From CAYFKJ01 sp964528595 (GTDB lineage: Bacteria > Pseudomonadota > Alphaproteobacteria > UBA2966): a DNA stretch of 42,210 nucleotides. The DNA lies in NCBI GenBank assembly GCA_964528595.1, contig CAZGTM010000032.1, positions 1 to 42,210 of the forward strand. Direction: 5' to 3'. The notes under the pieces are model-generated. The model made no database searches. It saw only the letters and a list, made by a program, of their open reading frames with translations, and was not told the origin of the DNA. The position numbers and the translations under genes were made by a program. Of this stretch, positions 14,515-22,897 are shown one piece after another. Every line of letters begins with the position of its first letter. Positions within the stretch are counted from its first letter, which is position 1.

Positions 14515-15237
14515 ATGCAGGAATCGGCGGATCAAAATTCCGGAGAGCAGCAGGTAACGGAAGCCGGCACGCTGAGCGGCAATTACTTGCTAAAGGATGT
14601 CGCACCCGAAGTCGTGGCCGGTCTCGAAGAGTTCTGTATCTGGTCCCGGGTCCCGGAAGGCACCCAGATTTTCGACCGGGACGATACTCACACTGATGTA
14701 TTTTTTGTCATTGAGGGTTCGGTGCGGGTTTTGGATCATGCTGAATCCGGTCAGGAGGTTGCCTTTTCCGATATCTCAGCCGGAGAAGTTTTCGGCGAAT
14801 TGTCGGCGATCGATCACAAGGAACGCTCGGCCACGGTCTATGCCTTGGAGGAGTGTTTCCTGGCGCGGGCGCCGGGGAAGGAATTCACGGATTTCCTGCT
14901 GCGTTACCCCGAAATGGCGGTGCAGATGATGGGCCATTTCGTCCAGACCATCCGCGACCTCAATTCCAGGGTCGTAGGCCTAAGTTCCATGACGAGCATC
15001 CAGCGCGTTTACGCGGAAATTCTGCAGATGTCGGAACCCGACCCTCAAGGCGGCGGAAAATGGGTTGTGGCGGCAATGCCGCAACACATGGAGATCGCCG
15101 TTTGGGCGGGGACATCTCCCGATACCGTGGCCCGCGCCATCGGCCAACTCCTCAAGGCGGAGGTCGTCAAACGCAAGAACCGGACGCTGACGATACTCGA
15201 CCGCCAAAGACTTCAGGATCTGGTGAACGCGTCATAG
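14515..15237 (+). CDS. Crp/Fnr-family transcriptional regulator
   Basis: A 240-residue regulator. A cyclic-nucleotide-binding-type beta-roll (about residues 20-135) has VPEGTQIFDRDDTHTDVFFVIEGSVRV and the phosphate-binding-cassette-like AGEVFGELSAIDHKERSATVYAL. The long linking helix LNSRVVGLSSM leads to a winged-helix domain with HMEIAVWAGTSPDTVARAIGQLLKAEVVKRKNRTLTI. It lacks the N-terminal cysteine cluster of FNR, so oxygen sensing by an iron-sulfur centre is unlikely; GELSAIDHKERSAT resembles cAMP-type pockets but the ligand is unproven. The frame opens at GTG 14434, but ATG 14515 with GGGGGAAAG upstream is the better start. Target genes are unknown. Confidence 0.87.
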   Translation: MQESADQNSGEQQVTEAGTLSGNYLLKDVAPEVVAGLEEFCIWSRVPEGTQIFDRDDTHTDVFFVIEGSVRVLDHAESGQEVAFSDISAGEVFGELSAIDHKERSATVYALEECFLARAPGKEFTDFLLRYPEMAVQMMGHFVQTIRDLNSRVVGLSSMTSIQRVYAEILQMSEPDPQGGGKWVVAAMPQHMEIAVWAGTSPDTVARAIGQLLKAEVVKRKNRTLTILDRQRLQDLVNAS

Positions 15238-15320
15238 AGCGGCGGACTCCTGGTCCGCGGAACCGGAAATATTCAATCCGTTAACCCAGAATTTACTTCC
15301 GGCGGTGAAAATCCGTCGAA

Positions 15321-16001
15321 ATGACTGTAATCGCTGCTCATTTTGCGTCCGCCCCCAACCCTGCCGCCCGCGCTCAAGCGGCTGAGGCGGACAATCACGT
15401 TCAAGTACCGAAAGTTAGTGGCCATTCCGACAGCAAACATGTCGGGCCTCAGGGTATAACACCGCGGCCCGGTCCGGTGCTGAGGATGGACAGTATTTCC
15501 ATTTCGCTAACCCAGGGCGAGGAAACCGGGAAATTGGGCGAACTGACGCCTGAGGAAGAAAAGCAGGTTCAAGAGCTGAAAGCCCGTGACAAGGAAGTCC
15601 GTCAGCACGAAGAGGCCCATGCGCGCGCCGGGGCGCCTTACACGGGGCAGCCCTCGTTCGATTTTCAGCGCGGCCCGGACGGCCAGCAATATGCCGTTGG
15701 TGGGGAAGTTTCGATAGACACGGCCCCCATTGCCGGCGATCCCGAGGCGACCATCCGTAAAATGGAAGTCGTCAAGCGTGCTGCTTCCGCTCCTGCCGAA
15801 CCATCAGGGCAGGACCGCTCCGTTGCCGCTCAGGCCGATGCTCAAATGCAAGCCGCCCGAGCTGAATTGCAGGAAGAAGCTGCCGAAGCCAGACAACAAG
15901 AGGCTGAAAGGGGCAGCCAAGCCGAGGAAAAACTGTACCCTGCCGACTTTGCCCGTTCCGCGCAGGCTTACGCCCATATCGCTGCCGTCGTGGCAGCCTA
16001 G
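15321..16001 (+). CDS. SprA-related putative metallopeptidase
   Basis: A 226-residue protein matching the SprA-related family, described as a putative metalloprotease catalytic domain. The core (about residues 75-160) contains EEKQVQELKARDKEVRQHEEAHARAG, with H96-E97-x-x-H100 as a zinc-site candidate, followed by PSFDFQRGPDGQQYAVGGEVSIDT and DPEATIRKMEVVKRAA. The C-terminal part is Ala/Gln/Glu-rich and likely helical (AQADAQMQAARAELQEEAAEARQQEAE). There is no clear signal peptide. Proteolytic activity of the family is not well shown, so the function remains putative. The ribosome-binding site is weak. Confidence 0.75.
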   Translation: MTVIAAHFASAPNPAARAQAAEADNHVQVPKVSGHSDSKHVGPQGITPRPGPVLRMDSISISLTQGEETGKLGELTPEEEKQVQELKARDKEVRQHEEAHARAGAPYTGQPSFDFQRGPDGQQYAVGGEVSIDTAPIAGDPEATIRKMEVVKRAASAPAEPSGQDRSVAAQADAQMQAARAELQEEAAEARQQEAERGSQAEEKLYPADFARSAQAYAHIAAVVAA

Positions 16002-16117
16002 CCCTTACTTTTCCGAAACGAATTTGGCGGCATTGCTTGTCCGGTGAGGGCAGGGGTATAAGTGGCCCCGACCCGCCGAACCGCCGGCCCCGATATTCGA
16101 CCCGATTTACGGAAAAT

Positions 16118-16879
16118 ATGGAACCAACCGATACAGATTTCGAGGACGGCGGATCACCTCCGATGCTGTCCGTCGTTATCCCGGTCCACAATGAGGCGGC
16201 CAATATCGGCGCCCTGGTCGATGAAGTCGGAGATGCCCTGACAGGTGGCCTCGAATTCGAACTCGTCGTCGTCGACGACGCCAGCGACGACCGCACGGCG
16301 GAGGTGTTGGCGGCGGCCCGGGGTGTGCGGCCGTGGCTGCGTGTCCTGACGCACGCCGCGAATGCGGGTCAAAGCACCGCCATCCTGACCGGTGTGCGCG
16401 CGGCTTCGGCCGACTGGATCGCGACGCTGGACGGTGACGGGCAAAACGATCCCGCCGATATCCCGGCATTGTTGAAAATGCGCGAAGACCGGCCGGAACT
16501 CGACATGATTTGCGGCCACCGCAGCAAGCGTCGGGATACCGTGATCCGCCGGCTGTCTTCCCGCATCGCCAACGGCGTCCGCAGCCGTCTGCTGGGGGAC
16601 GACACGCCCGACACGGGCTGTGGGCTCAAGCTGTTTCGCCGCGACATATTCATGGCGATGGCGCATTTTGACCATTTCCACCGCTTCATGCCGGCCTTGT
16701 TTCGCATGAACGGCGGTGAGATCGCCTCGGTGCCGGTCAACCACAGGCCCCGCGGCGGCGGGACATCGCACTACGGCATCTGGAACCGCCTGGGCGTCGG
16801 CATCGTCGACCTGATTGGCGTCATGTGGCTCAAACGCCGGGCAAAAACCGTCGCCGCGTCCGAGCGGGATGGGGGCTAG
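16118..16879 (+). CDS. GT2 glycosyltransferase, polyprenyl-phosphate sugar synthase-like
   Basis: A 253-residue family 2 glycosyltransferase of the DPM1/ArnC/GtrB type. Nucleotide-sugar elements are SVVIPVHNEAANIG near residue 18, VVVDDASDD, and the metal motif LDGDGQNDPADIP. TPDTGCGLKLFRRD is characteristic of polyprenyl-phosphate mannose/glucose synthases. It lacks the C-terminal membrane helices of GtrB and would act at the inner face of the membrane, moving a sugar onto undecaprenyl phosphate. The ATG at 16118 lies after an untranslated open stretch from 16037. The next gene starts inside its last codons, so the three genes to 19210 form an operon. Confidence 0.85.
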   Translation: MEPTDTDFEDGGSPPMLSVVIPVHNEAANIGALVDEVGDALTGGLEFELVVVDDASDDRTAEVLAAARGVRPWLRVLTHAANAGQSTAILTGVRAASADWIATLDGDGQNDPADIPALLKMREDRPELDMICGHRSKRRDTVIRRLSSRIANGVRSRLLGDDTPDTGCGLKLFRRDIFMAMAHFDHFHRFMPALFRMNGGEIASVPVNHRPRGGGTSHYGIWNRLGVGIVDLIGVMWLKRRAKTVAASERDGG

Positions 16880-17600
16880 CTTGACGGACAGTGGGGTCAG
16901 GCAAAGACGGGATATCCGGGCGCTGCTGCGCGGCGCCGTTCTGCTTGTGTCACTCGGCGCCATCGGTTACGCCATTCAAAAAACCGGCCTGGCTTCCGCG
17001 CTTACCACGGACTGGATCGATTTGAACATCCGGGGCCGGGGACTGACCGGGGAAATTCTGTTCGTTGCCGTCGGGGCGGCCTTTACCGGGGTCGGCCTGC
17101 CGCGCCAAATCGTCTCCTTCATGGGCGGTTATGCCTTCGGTGTCGTCATCGGCGGTAGCCTGGCCTTGCTCGCGACTGTGTTCGGCTGCATTGCAGCGTT
17201 CAGCTACGCCCGCCTGCTCGGGCAGAAAGCGGTACTGGCCCGGGCCCCCAGGCGCATCCGCAAAATCGATGCCTTTCTGGCGCGCAGTCCGTTTGTCATG
17301 GCCCTCATCATTCGTCTCTTGCCCGTCGGCAGCAACTTCCTGACGTGTCTCGCCGCCGGGGTTTCCAGCATCGGCGCCGTCGGCTTCATCAGCGGGTCCG
17401 CTCTGGGCTACATTCCCCAAACGCTTATTTTCGCGCTGATCGGCAGCGGGGCCAGCGTATCGTCGGAAACCCAGATCGGCGTCAGCATCGCGCTGTTCGC
17501 GGTTTCCGCGGCCGTCGGACTTATTCTCTATCGACACTACGGACGTGAAGTCACGGTCGACGACAAAACCGATCCTCCGGCGGAAGGCTCTCAATCCTAA
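16869..17600 (+). CDS. VTT/DedA-type (TVP38-like) membrane protein
   Basis: A 243-residue polytopic membrane protein of the VTT (SNARE-associated Golgi/DedA/TVP38) superfamily. Recognisable core: GVGLPRQIVSFMGGYAFGVVIGG, then FSYARLLGQKAVL, and FVMALIIRLLPVGSNFLTCLAAGVSSIGAVGFISGSALGYIPQTLIFALIGSG, where the conserved Arg and the re-entrant loops are in place. Some DedA-family proteins move undecaprenyl phosphate or phospholipid across the membrane. Sitting between a polyprenyl-phosphate sugar synthase and a GT-C transferase, this copy could recycle or flip the lipid carrier, which is inference. The start at 16869 overlaps the upstream stop; the stop overlaps the next start as TAATG. Confidence 0.82.
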   Translation: MGASLTDSGVRQRRDIRALLRGAVLLVSLGAIGYAIQKTGLASALTTDWIDLNIRGRGLTGEILFVAVGAAFTGVGLPRQIVSFMGGYAFGVVIGGSLALLATVFGCIAAFSYARLLGQKAVLARAPRRIRKIDAFLARSPFVMALIIRLLPVGSNFLTCLAAGVSSIGAVGFISGSALGYIPQTLIFALIGSGASVSSETQIGVSIALFAVSAAVGLILYRHYGREVTVDDKTDPPAEGSQS

Positions 17601-19210
17601 TGGCCGGGCGGAATTGGCGGGAGTTGGGCTGGGTGCCGGTATGGGGCCTGTTGATCGCAACGGCGCTGGCCACCCGACCGCTCCTGCCGGTGGATGAAAC
17701 GCGTTACGTCGCCGCCGCCTGGGAGATGTGGCTGCGCTCGGACTTCCTGGTGCCGCATCTCAACGGCGCACCCTATTCGCACAAACCGCCGTTGCTGTTT
17801 TGGAGCATCCACGCCGGCTGGAGCCTGTTCGGCGTCAACGAATGGTGGCCCCGGCTGGTGTCGCCGCTGGCCGGTCTAGCGGCCATCTTCGCCACACGTT
17901 GCGTGGCGCGTCTTTTGTGGCCCGGGCGCGCCGATATCGCGGCCATCGTTCCCTGGCTGCTGTTGGGTGGGTTTTTCTGGTCGCTCTTTACCACGGTCAC
18001 GATGTTCGACATGTGGAACGCGCTGTTGGCGGCGGCCGGCGTCGGCGGCATCGTGATGGCGGTGCGGGGACGCCGTCTCGCCGGGTTCGCCGCTTTGGGG
18101 CTGGCCATTGGCTTGGGCGTGCTCGCCAAAGGACCGGTTATCCTGCTTTACACCCTGCCGGTCGCGCTGGCCGTTCATTGGTGGGCGCCGGCCGCTTATC
18201 GTCCAAACCTGCACTACTGGTTTGCCGGACTGGCGGCGGCGATCGGCCTCGGGGCGGCGATTGCGCTGGCCTGGGCGCTGCCCGCCGCCTCGGCCGGCGG
18301 CGAGGCGTACGGCAACGCCATTTTCTGGGGCCAGACGGCGGGGCGGGTGGAAGATTCCTTTGCCCACGGCCGGCCCTGGTGGTGGTACTTGCCGTTGCTG
18401 CCCGCCATGCTGCTGCCCTGGGCGGTGTGGCCGCCGCTCTGGCGTGGCGGTATCGCCTGGCCGGGCCGCTTCGACTGGCAGATACGTCTGGCCATCGTCT
18501 GGTTCCTTCCGGCCTTTGTGGCGTTTAGCCTGATCAGCGGCAAACAGCCCCATTACATGATCCCGTTGTTGCCGCCGCTGGCTTTGATGGCCGCTCATCG
18601 ATTGGCGGATGTGCGCTGGATCGGCGACCACGATGGGCGCTTTCCCGGCTTGGTGTGGATCCTGCTCGGTGGCGTTTTGAGCCTGCTGCCTATCGCGGTG
18701 ATCAACTCACCAGAACTCATCCGGCTGCCCAGCTGGGCCGCCGACGTGTCCCCCATCATGGGCGGCGTCCTGGCGCTGGCGGGCGCACTTGTCGCGGTAA
18801 CCCGTTCCCGCGCCGTAATGCAAAGGGTCATGACGCTGGGTCTGCTGTCACCGCTGGCGGTTATCCTGATCCATGTGTTCGTCATGACCAAAGCGGCACC
18901 GGCTTACGATCTCACGGCTGTTTCCCAACACATCGCAAAGCTCCAGAAAGCCGGCCACCCCGTTGCCGTCGGCGGCAAATACCACGGCCAGTTTCATTTT
19001 CTGGGAAGGCTGACCCAACCGCTGCATGTTGTTCCGTATGGCGCTGTCCAGGAATGGTCCCGGACCCATCCGGGCGGCCGCTTCGTCGCCCTCTATAGGC
19101 CGCGGCACCCCGTTGTCGGCGCGCCCGAATTTCGCCAACCATACCGAGGCCGGACATTGGAAATTTGGAACTGGGCAGGCATCGCCGCCAACAGCATGAA
19201 TTTGAAGTGA
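17600..19210 (+). CDS. ArnT/PMT-family GT-C glycosyltransferase
   Basis: A 536-residue membrane glycosyltransferase with about twelve hydrophobic segments. The first outside loop carries the acidic motif LPVDETRYVAAAWEM, and PYSHKPPLLFW matches the KPPL motif of ArnT-type enzymes. These use polyprenyl-phosphate sugars on the periplasmic face, for example to add aminoarabinose to lipid A. A periplasmic C-terminal domain of about 150 residues follows. Together with the upstream synthase and VTT protein it forms a donor-making, carrier-handling and transferring module. Whether the acceptor is lipid A, another glycan or a protein cannot be told. No arnA/B/D-like genes for aminoarabinose lie in the window. 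Confidence 0.87.
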   Translation: MAGRNWRELGWVPVWGLLIATALATRPLLPVDETRYVAAAWEMWLRSDFLVPHLNGAPYSHKPPLLFWSIHAGWSLFGVNEWWPRLVSPLAGLAAIFATRCVARLLWPGRADIAAIVPWLLLGGFFWSLFTTVTMFDMWNALLAAAGVGGIVMAVRGRRLAGFAALGLAIGLGVLAKGPVILLYTLPVALAVHWWAPAAYRPNLHYWFAGLAAAIGLGAAIALAWALPAASAGGEAYGNAIFWGQTAGRVEDSFAHGRPWWWYLPLLPAMLLPWAVWPPLWRGGIAWPGRFDWQIRLAIVWFLPAFVAFSLISGKQPHYMIPLLPPLALMAAHRLADVRWIGDHDGRFPGLVWILLGGVLSLLPIAVINSPELIRLPSWAADVSPIMGGVLALAGALVAVTRSRAVMQRVMTLGLLSPLAVILIHVFVMTKAAPAYDLTAVSQHIAKLQKAGHPVAVGGKYHGQFHFLGRLTQPLHVVPYGAVQEWSRTHPGGRFVALYRPRHPVVGAPEFRQPYRGRTLEIWNWAGIAANSMNLK

Positions 19211-19312
19211 CTGGCGGCATTCGGGGTCGCGGACAGGCAAATATCCACCCGATTTCTTTGCCCGCAAAAATGAGTTAAACCAAAAAGGGTTCTCGGGCGA
19301 AAAGGGTTACCC

Positions 19313-21049
19313 ATGCACGTTGACGCGTTAAATCTACGCGAGGTGATTGTTTTCCTGGTGGCTGCTGGTGTTGTTGTGCCGTTGGTTCGTCGCGTGAACG
19401 TCAGTCCGGTGTTTGGCTTTCTGGCCGTTGGTCTGGTGATTGGACCGCATGGCTTGGCACGCTTTGCCGATACGGTACCGTGGCTAAATTATGTCATGAT
19501 CACTGATCTTGACGGCGTTCGCCCCCTGGCTGAACTCGGTGTCGTATTTCTGCTTTTCATGATCGGGCTCGAACTCTCACTCGATCGATTGTGGGCCATG
19601 CGGCGCCGGGTTATCGGATTGGGAGGCATGCAGGTTGTCGTGACTGCAGCAACAATCACCCTTATCGCTTCGTTCTTCGATAATACTTTGGCAGCGGCTG
19701 TTGTTCTTGGTTGTGCATTTGCGCTGTCCTCGACGGCAATTATTATGCAGTTGCTGTCCGAGAATCGCCGTCTGGGTACGGCAACGGGCCGCACCAGCTT
19801 CGCCATCTTATTGTTCCAGGATCTGGCGGTGCTGCCGATCCTATTCCTCGTTGGGGCGCTTGCGGCGCAAGGCGATGTGCCGGTGGCGTTCACTTTTGCC
19901 TTGGCGATCGGGGAAGCGGTGATCGCGGTGGCCATCATTCTGTTTATTGGCAAACTGGTGATCCGACCGGTATTCCGCTTCGTGGGGAGGACCTCCAGTC
20001 GCGAAATGTTTCTGGCCTTCGTTCTACTGATCATCGTCGGCACAGCGCTAATCACCGAACAGGTCGGCCTGTCGATGGCGCTGGGCGCCTTCCTGGCTGG
20101 ACTGTTGTTTGCGGAGACTGAGTATCGGCACGAAATTGAGGTCGACATCGAACCCTTCAAGGGCTTGTTGCTTGGCCTTTTTTTCGTCTCGGTCGGTATG
20201 AGCATCGACATCACACTAGTCGCCGTAAAACCACTCTGGCTGATCGCTTCAATTTTCGGTCTGTATCTGGTCAAGAGCCCTATCATATACGCCTTGGCGC
20301 GATGGTTCGGCGAGCCCCACCCGGTGGCGTTGGAGGCCAGCTTGCTACTAGGTCAGGGCGGCGAGTTCGCCTTTGTCATAATTGGCATGGCCCTTGGTCT
20401 TGGCTTGATGCCCGCCGACACTGCTCAATTTATGCTGATCGTTGCCAGCTTGACGATGATTGCAACGCCGGGGGTGGCTCATTTCGCCCGCAAGTTGGCT
20501 CGTGCCGCCGAAGTTCGCGAAGCGGACCGCGGTCAACACGATACCGACCTACCGACCGATCTCTCGGGCCATGTCATTATCGCCGGTTATGGCCGTGTCG
20601 GCCAGATGCTCGGCTCGGTGCTTGACAGTCTGGAGTTGCCCCATGTCGGACTGGATGTCGATACGGACCTGGTCGCACTATTTCGTGCTGATGGCGCCAG
20701 CATCTTCTTCGGCGATGCGAGTCACCCCGACATGCTGCGCAGGGTCGGTGCCGATCAGGCAGCGGCATTGGTAATAACGATGGATAGCCCCCACGCCGCG
20801 CAACAGGTGGTCGAGACCGCGCGGCGCTACTGGCCGGATCTCCTGATTTACGCTCGTGCCCGCGACCGCGCACATTCAATGCAACTGATCGCCCACGGAG
20901 CGAACCATGTCATCCCCGAGACCATTGAGGCAAGTCTGCAACTTGGCGAAATGGTCTTAATGGGTGTTGGCGTCCCGGACCAAGCCGCTCGTCGCATCAT
21001 AGAGGCGCGCCGGCAGGCTGAGCAGGCCACAGTGGATGAGAGCAAGTGA
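19313..21049 (+). CDS. KefB/KefC-type CPA2 potassium/proton antiporter
   Basis: A 578-residue inner-membrane antiporter. The CPA2 transport domain (residues 1-390, twelve or so helices) contains FLLFMIGLELSLDRLW, LSSTAIIMQLL, LLFQDLAVLPILFLVG and GAFLAGLLFAETEYRHEIEVDIEPFKGLLLGLFFVSVGM. A soluble TrkA-N Rossmann domain begins at about 419 (VIIAGYGRVGQML), with VGLDVD and FFGDASHPDMLRRVGA as nucleotide-binding elements. Glutathione regulation as in E. coli KefC is not evident. Codon use looks less G+C-biased than the preceding operon. GGGCGAAAAGGG precedes the start. A likely terminator follows after 60 bases. Confidence 0.88.
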   Translation: MHVDALNLREVIVFLVAAGVVVPLVRRVNVSPVFGFLAVGLVIGPHGLARFADTVPWLNYVMITDLDGVRPLAELGVVFLLFMIGLELSLDRLWAMRRRVIGLGGMQVVVTAATITLIASFFDNTLAAAVVLGCAFALSSTAIIMQLLSENRRLGTATGRTSFAILLFQDLAVLPILFLVGALAAQGDVPVAFTFALAIGEAVIAVAIILFIGKLVIRPVFRFVGRTSSREMFLAFVLLIIVGTALITEQVGLSMALGAFLAGLLFAETEYRHEIEVDIEPFKGLLLGLFFVSVGMSIDITLVAVKPLWLIASIFGLYLVKSPIIYALARWFGEPHPVALEASLLLGQGGEFAFVIIGMALGLGLMPADTAQFMLIVASLTMIATPGVAHFARKLARAAEVREADRGQHDTDLPTDLSGHVIIAGYGRVGQMLGSVLDSLELPHVGLDVDTDLVALFRADGASIFFGDASHPDMLRRVGADQAAALVITMDSPHAAQQVVETARRYWPDLLIYARARDRAHSMQLIAHGANHVIPETIEASLQLGEMVLMGVGVPDQAARRIIEARRQAEQATVDESK

Positions 21050-21108
21050 GAGAAGGAGGAGTTCCGCTATTGGTTAGAGGCGGATTCCATACGTCTTCGA
21101 AAATTGGT

Positions 21109-21131
21109 TTGGGTGGGAGATCCCAATTTTT
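21109..21131. terminator. Bidirectional terminator between kef-type gene and FkbM gene
   Basis: TTGGG (21109-21113) pairs with CCCAA (21122-21126) around an 8-base loop, with T5 directly after at 21127-21131. Outer AATTGG (21102-21107) and CCAAATT (21132-21138) can extend it in broken form. Read on the minus strand the same arms are followed by a T4 run a few bases on, so it can serve both converging genes. Confidence 0.5.
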
Positions 21132-21137
21132 CCAAAT

Positions 21138-22121
21138 TCAATAAAGACGGGGATTGTGAATCGTCAGAATTCCGTCGGACGGAGTTTCAAAGGATCCGAG
21201 CTCCGTTTGATGAAAGCTTGAAGGTTCGTAATCCGCGAGAATTTCGAAACCACTGTCTGAAAATTCCTTCCGCACCATCTGATGTCTGGAGATTGTGTCA
21301 TTCTTCATCAAGTGGGTGCCGATATGCAGGCGCCGAACTTTCTTCATAATCAAGTCCATCGCCGGCGAAAAAATGTCGATTTCTTCCCCTTGGACGTCCA
21401 CGTCCATCAAGTCGACAATGTCCAAGGGCGCCAAAATATCCCGTAAAGTGATACTGCTTACCCCCACAATATCCATTTTTTCGTCTGCATCGCCGGTCAA
21501 GGGAATGCCGACGCGCATTTGAGCACACAAGTTTCGAAGCGCTGTTTCAGTTGCATTTGAAGACACAATCATTTCGGCTACCGCGGCGCCGTGTTTTCCG
21601 ACGATCCGGGTGGATGTCACGCGGCCTTTGCCCGTAAAAATCAGTCCTGGCCGGCCATCAGAGGAAACGGAAGAGTTCAGGAGCCAGTGATCGTCGGGAT
21701 CAAGACCGTTATTTCGAAAGTTTTTTCGTGCATTCAAATGGAGCAGAGGCTCCGGTTCGACGGCGACAAACTTCCGCGGAATCGGATTAAGGCTTTCAAG
21801 CGCGCGGTGGGCATCGACGCAACGCGGCGCCCACCCGCCACCTAGTTCAATCATCGTGTATTTTTCGCGGGCAGATCGAACCGTTTGCACGATGTCGGCG
21901 ATCTCAAAAAATTTTTCTCCGGACTCGACCGTCAGTAATTCCGTTTCAACGTGTCGAGCGGGTTGTGCCTCGGGAAAGTCCCCACCGCCGGGTGGATCGA
22001 CATGTAGCGAAATATCGAACAGTTGTCCGAGGCAATTTACCTCATATCCCTCGGGTACATTGCCTTCCCAAGGCTCCATGCCGGCGAACACGTTCTCATA
22101 GTTGCCTATTGCATCCACCAT
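21138..22121 (-). CDS. FkbM-family SAM-dependent methyltransferase
   Basis: A 327-residue protein with the C-terminal half of the FkbM fold. MIELGGGWAPRCVDAHRAL is the SAM-binding glycine loop, VAVEPEPLLHLNARKN the acidic loop for ribose, and DIVDLMDVDVQGEEIDIFSPAMDLI with RRLHIGTHL matches the FkbM motif in which the conserved D-x-Q-G-x-E sits. Members methylate hydroxyl groups on sugars and secondary metabolites. The frame reaches a GTG at 22151, but ATG at 22119-22121 has GGGGAAG at ideal spacing. The gene is visibly more A+T-rich than its neighbours and stands alone, which suggests horizontal acquisition. Confidence 0.8.
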   Translation of the reverse strand: MVDAIGNYENVFAGMEPWEGNVPEGYEVNCLGQLFDISLHVDPPGGGDFPEAQPARHVETELLTVESGEKFFEIADIVQTVRSAREKYTMIELGGGWAPRCVDAHRALESLNPIPRKFVAVEPEPLLHLNARKNFRNNGLDPDDHWLLNSSVSSDGRPGLIFTGKGRVTSTRIVGKHGAAVAEMIVSSNATETALRNLCAQMRVGIPLTGDADEKMDIVGVSSITLRDILAPLDIVDLMDVDVQGEEIDIFSPAMDLIMKKVRRLHIGTHLMKNDTISRHQMVRKEFSDSGFEILADYEPSSFHQTELGSFETPSDGILTIHNPRLY

Positions 22122-22282
22122 TGCTTCCCCGATAGTCGATATCCTCGACACGAAGATTGAATCACTCGTTTAGATTCACCTAGGTGCTCGGATTTTGGCT
22201 CATCGTAGTCAATACACAGTATCACAGGAAGGCCGGAATAGCCTGGTGAGCAGTCGCCGCGAATTGTTCATGGGCTCATAAA

Positions 22283-22828
22283 TTAGTCGCGCACCAACCC
22301 CGCTTGGATTGGGTTGAAGTCCTTGGCGGCCGATACGGCCTCAGCAATTTCGTCCGGTGTCATCAGCAGGGCGGCATCTTTGCGCAGGGCCAAGGCTTTT
22401 TGGGAGATATCGCCGACGCCCCTTTCCGCCGCCAGCGTCAGCCACTTGTAGGCCTCGGACAAATCTTGATAGACGCCGATACCTCTGATGTGAATGGAGC
22501 CGAGCGCCAGTTGCGCCCCGGCGTGGCCTTTCAGCGCCGATTTGTAAAACCAGACGCCTGCAATGGATTGATCGCGGTTGAGGCCCTGGCCCTGAAAATA
22601 CATCACGCCCAACATGAATTCCGCGCCGGCATGGCCCCGCGCGGCAAGGCGGCGGAATTCCTGCATCGCATCCTCAAAGCGAGTCGCCTCATACGCCTGC
22701 ATACCCTCGGTGTATCCCGCCCGAGCTTCCAGACCGATAAGCGCTACGGTCAACAGAACAAGGGTGCAGATCACGCGCCCCAAGGCACGGGAGGGGGCAG
22801 AGCCGCGAGAATATCGGGTGCAATTCAT
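22283..22828 (-). CDS. Secreted Sel1-repeat protein, second paralogue
   Basis: A 181-residue protein with an N-terminal signal or anchor (residues 17-37, VICTLVLLTVALIGLEARA) after a basic start, then about two Sel1-type repeats at 55-130 (AGAEFMLGVMYFQGQGLNRD and AGAQLALGSIHIRGIGVYQD). The C-terminus KWLTLAAERG ... MTPDEIAEAVSAA has the same layout as the Sel1 protein at 11622-12206. The likely role is a periplasmic protein-binding scaffold. Divergent from the haloacetate-dehalogenase-like gene; the 69-base gap between them must hold both promoters. Confidence 0.82.
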   Translation of the reverse strand: MNCTRYSRGSAPSRALGRVICTLVLLTVALIGLEARAGYTEGMQAYEATRFEDAMQEFRRLAARGHAGAEFMLGVMYFQGQGLNRDQSIAGVWFYKSALKGHAGAQLALGSIHIRGIGVYQDLSEAYKWLTLAAERGVGDISQKALALRKDAALLMTPDEIAEAVSAAKDFNPIQAGLVRD

Positions 22829-22897
22829 TCGGAGGAACCTACCGTACGGCGCGGCGGTATGCTAGGGCAGGAGACGGCGCAATAACCAATTTAGGAT

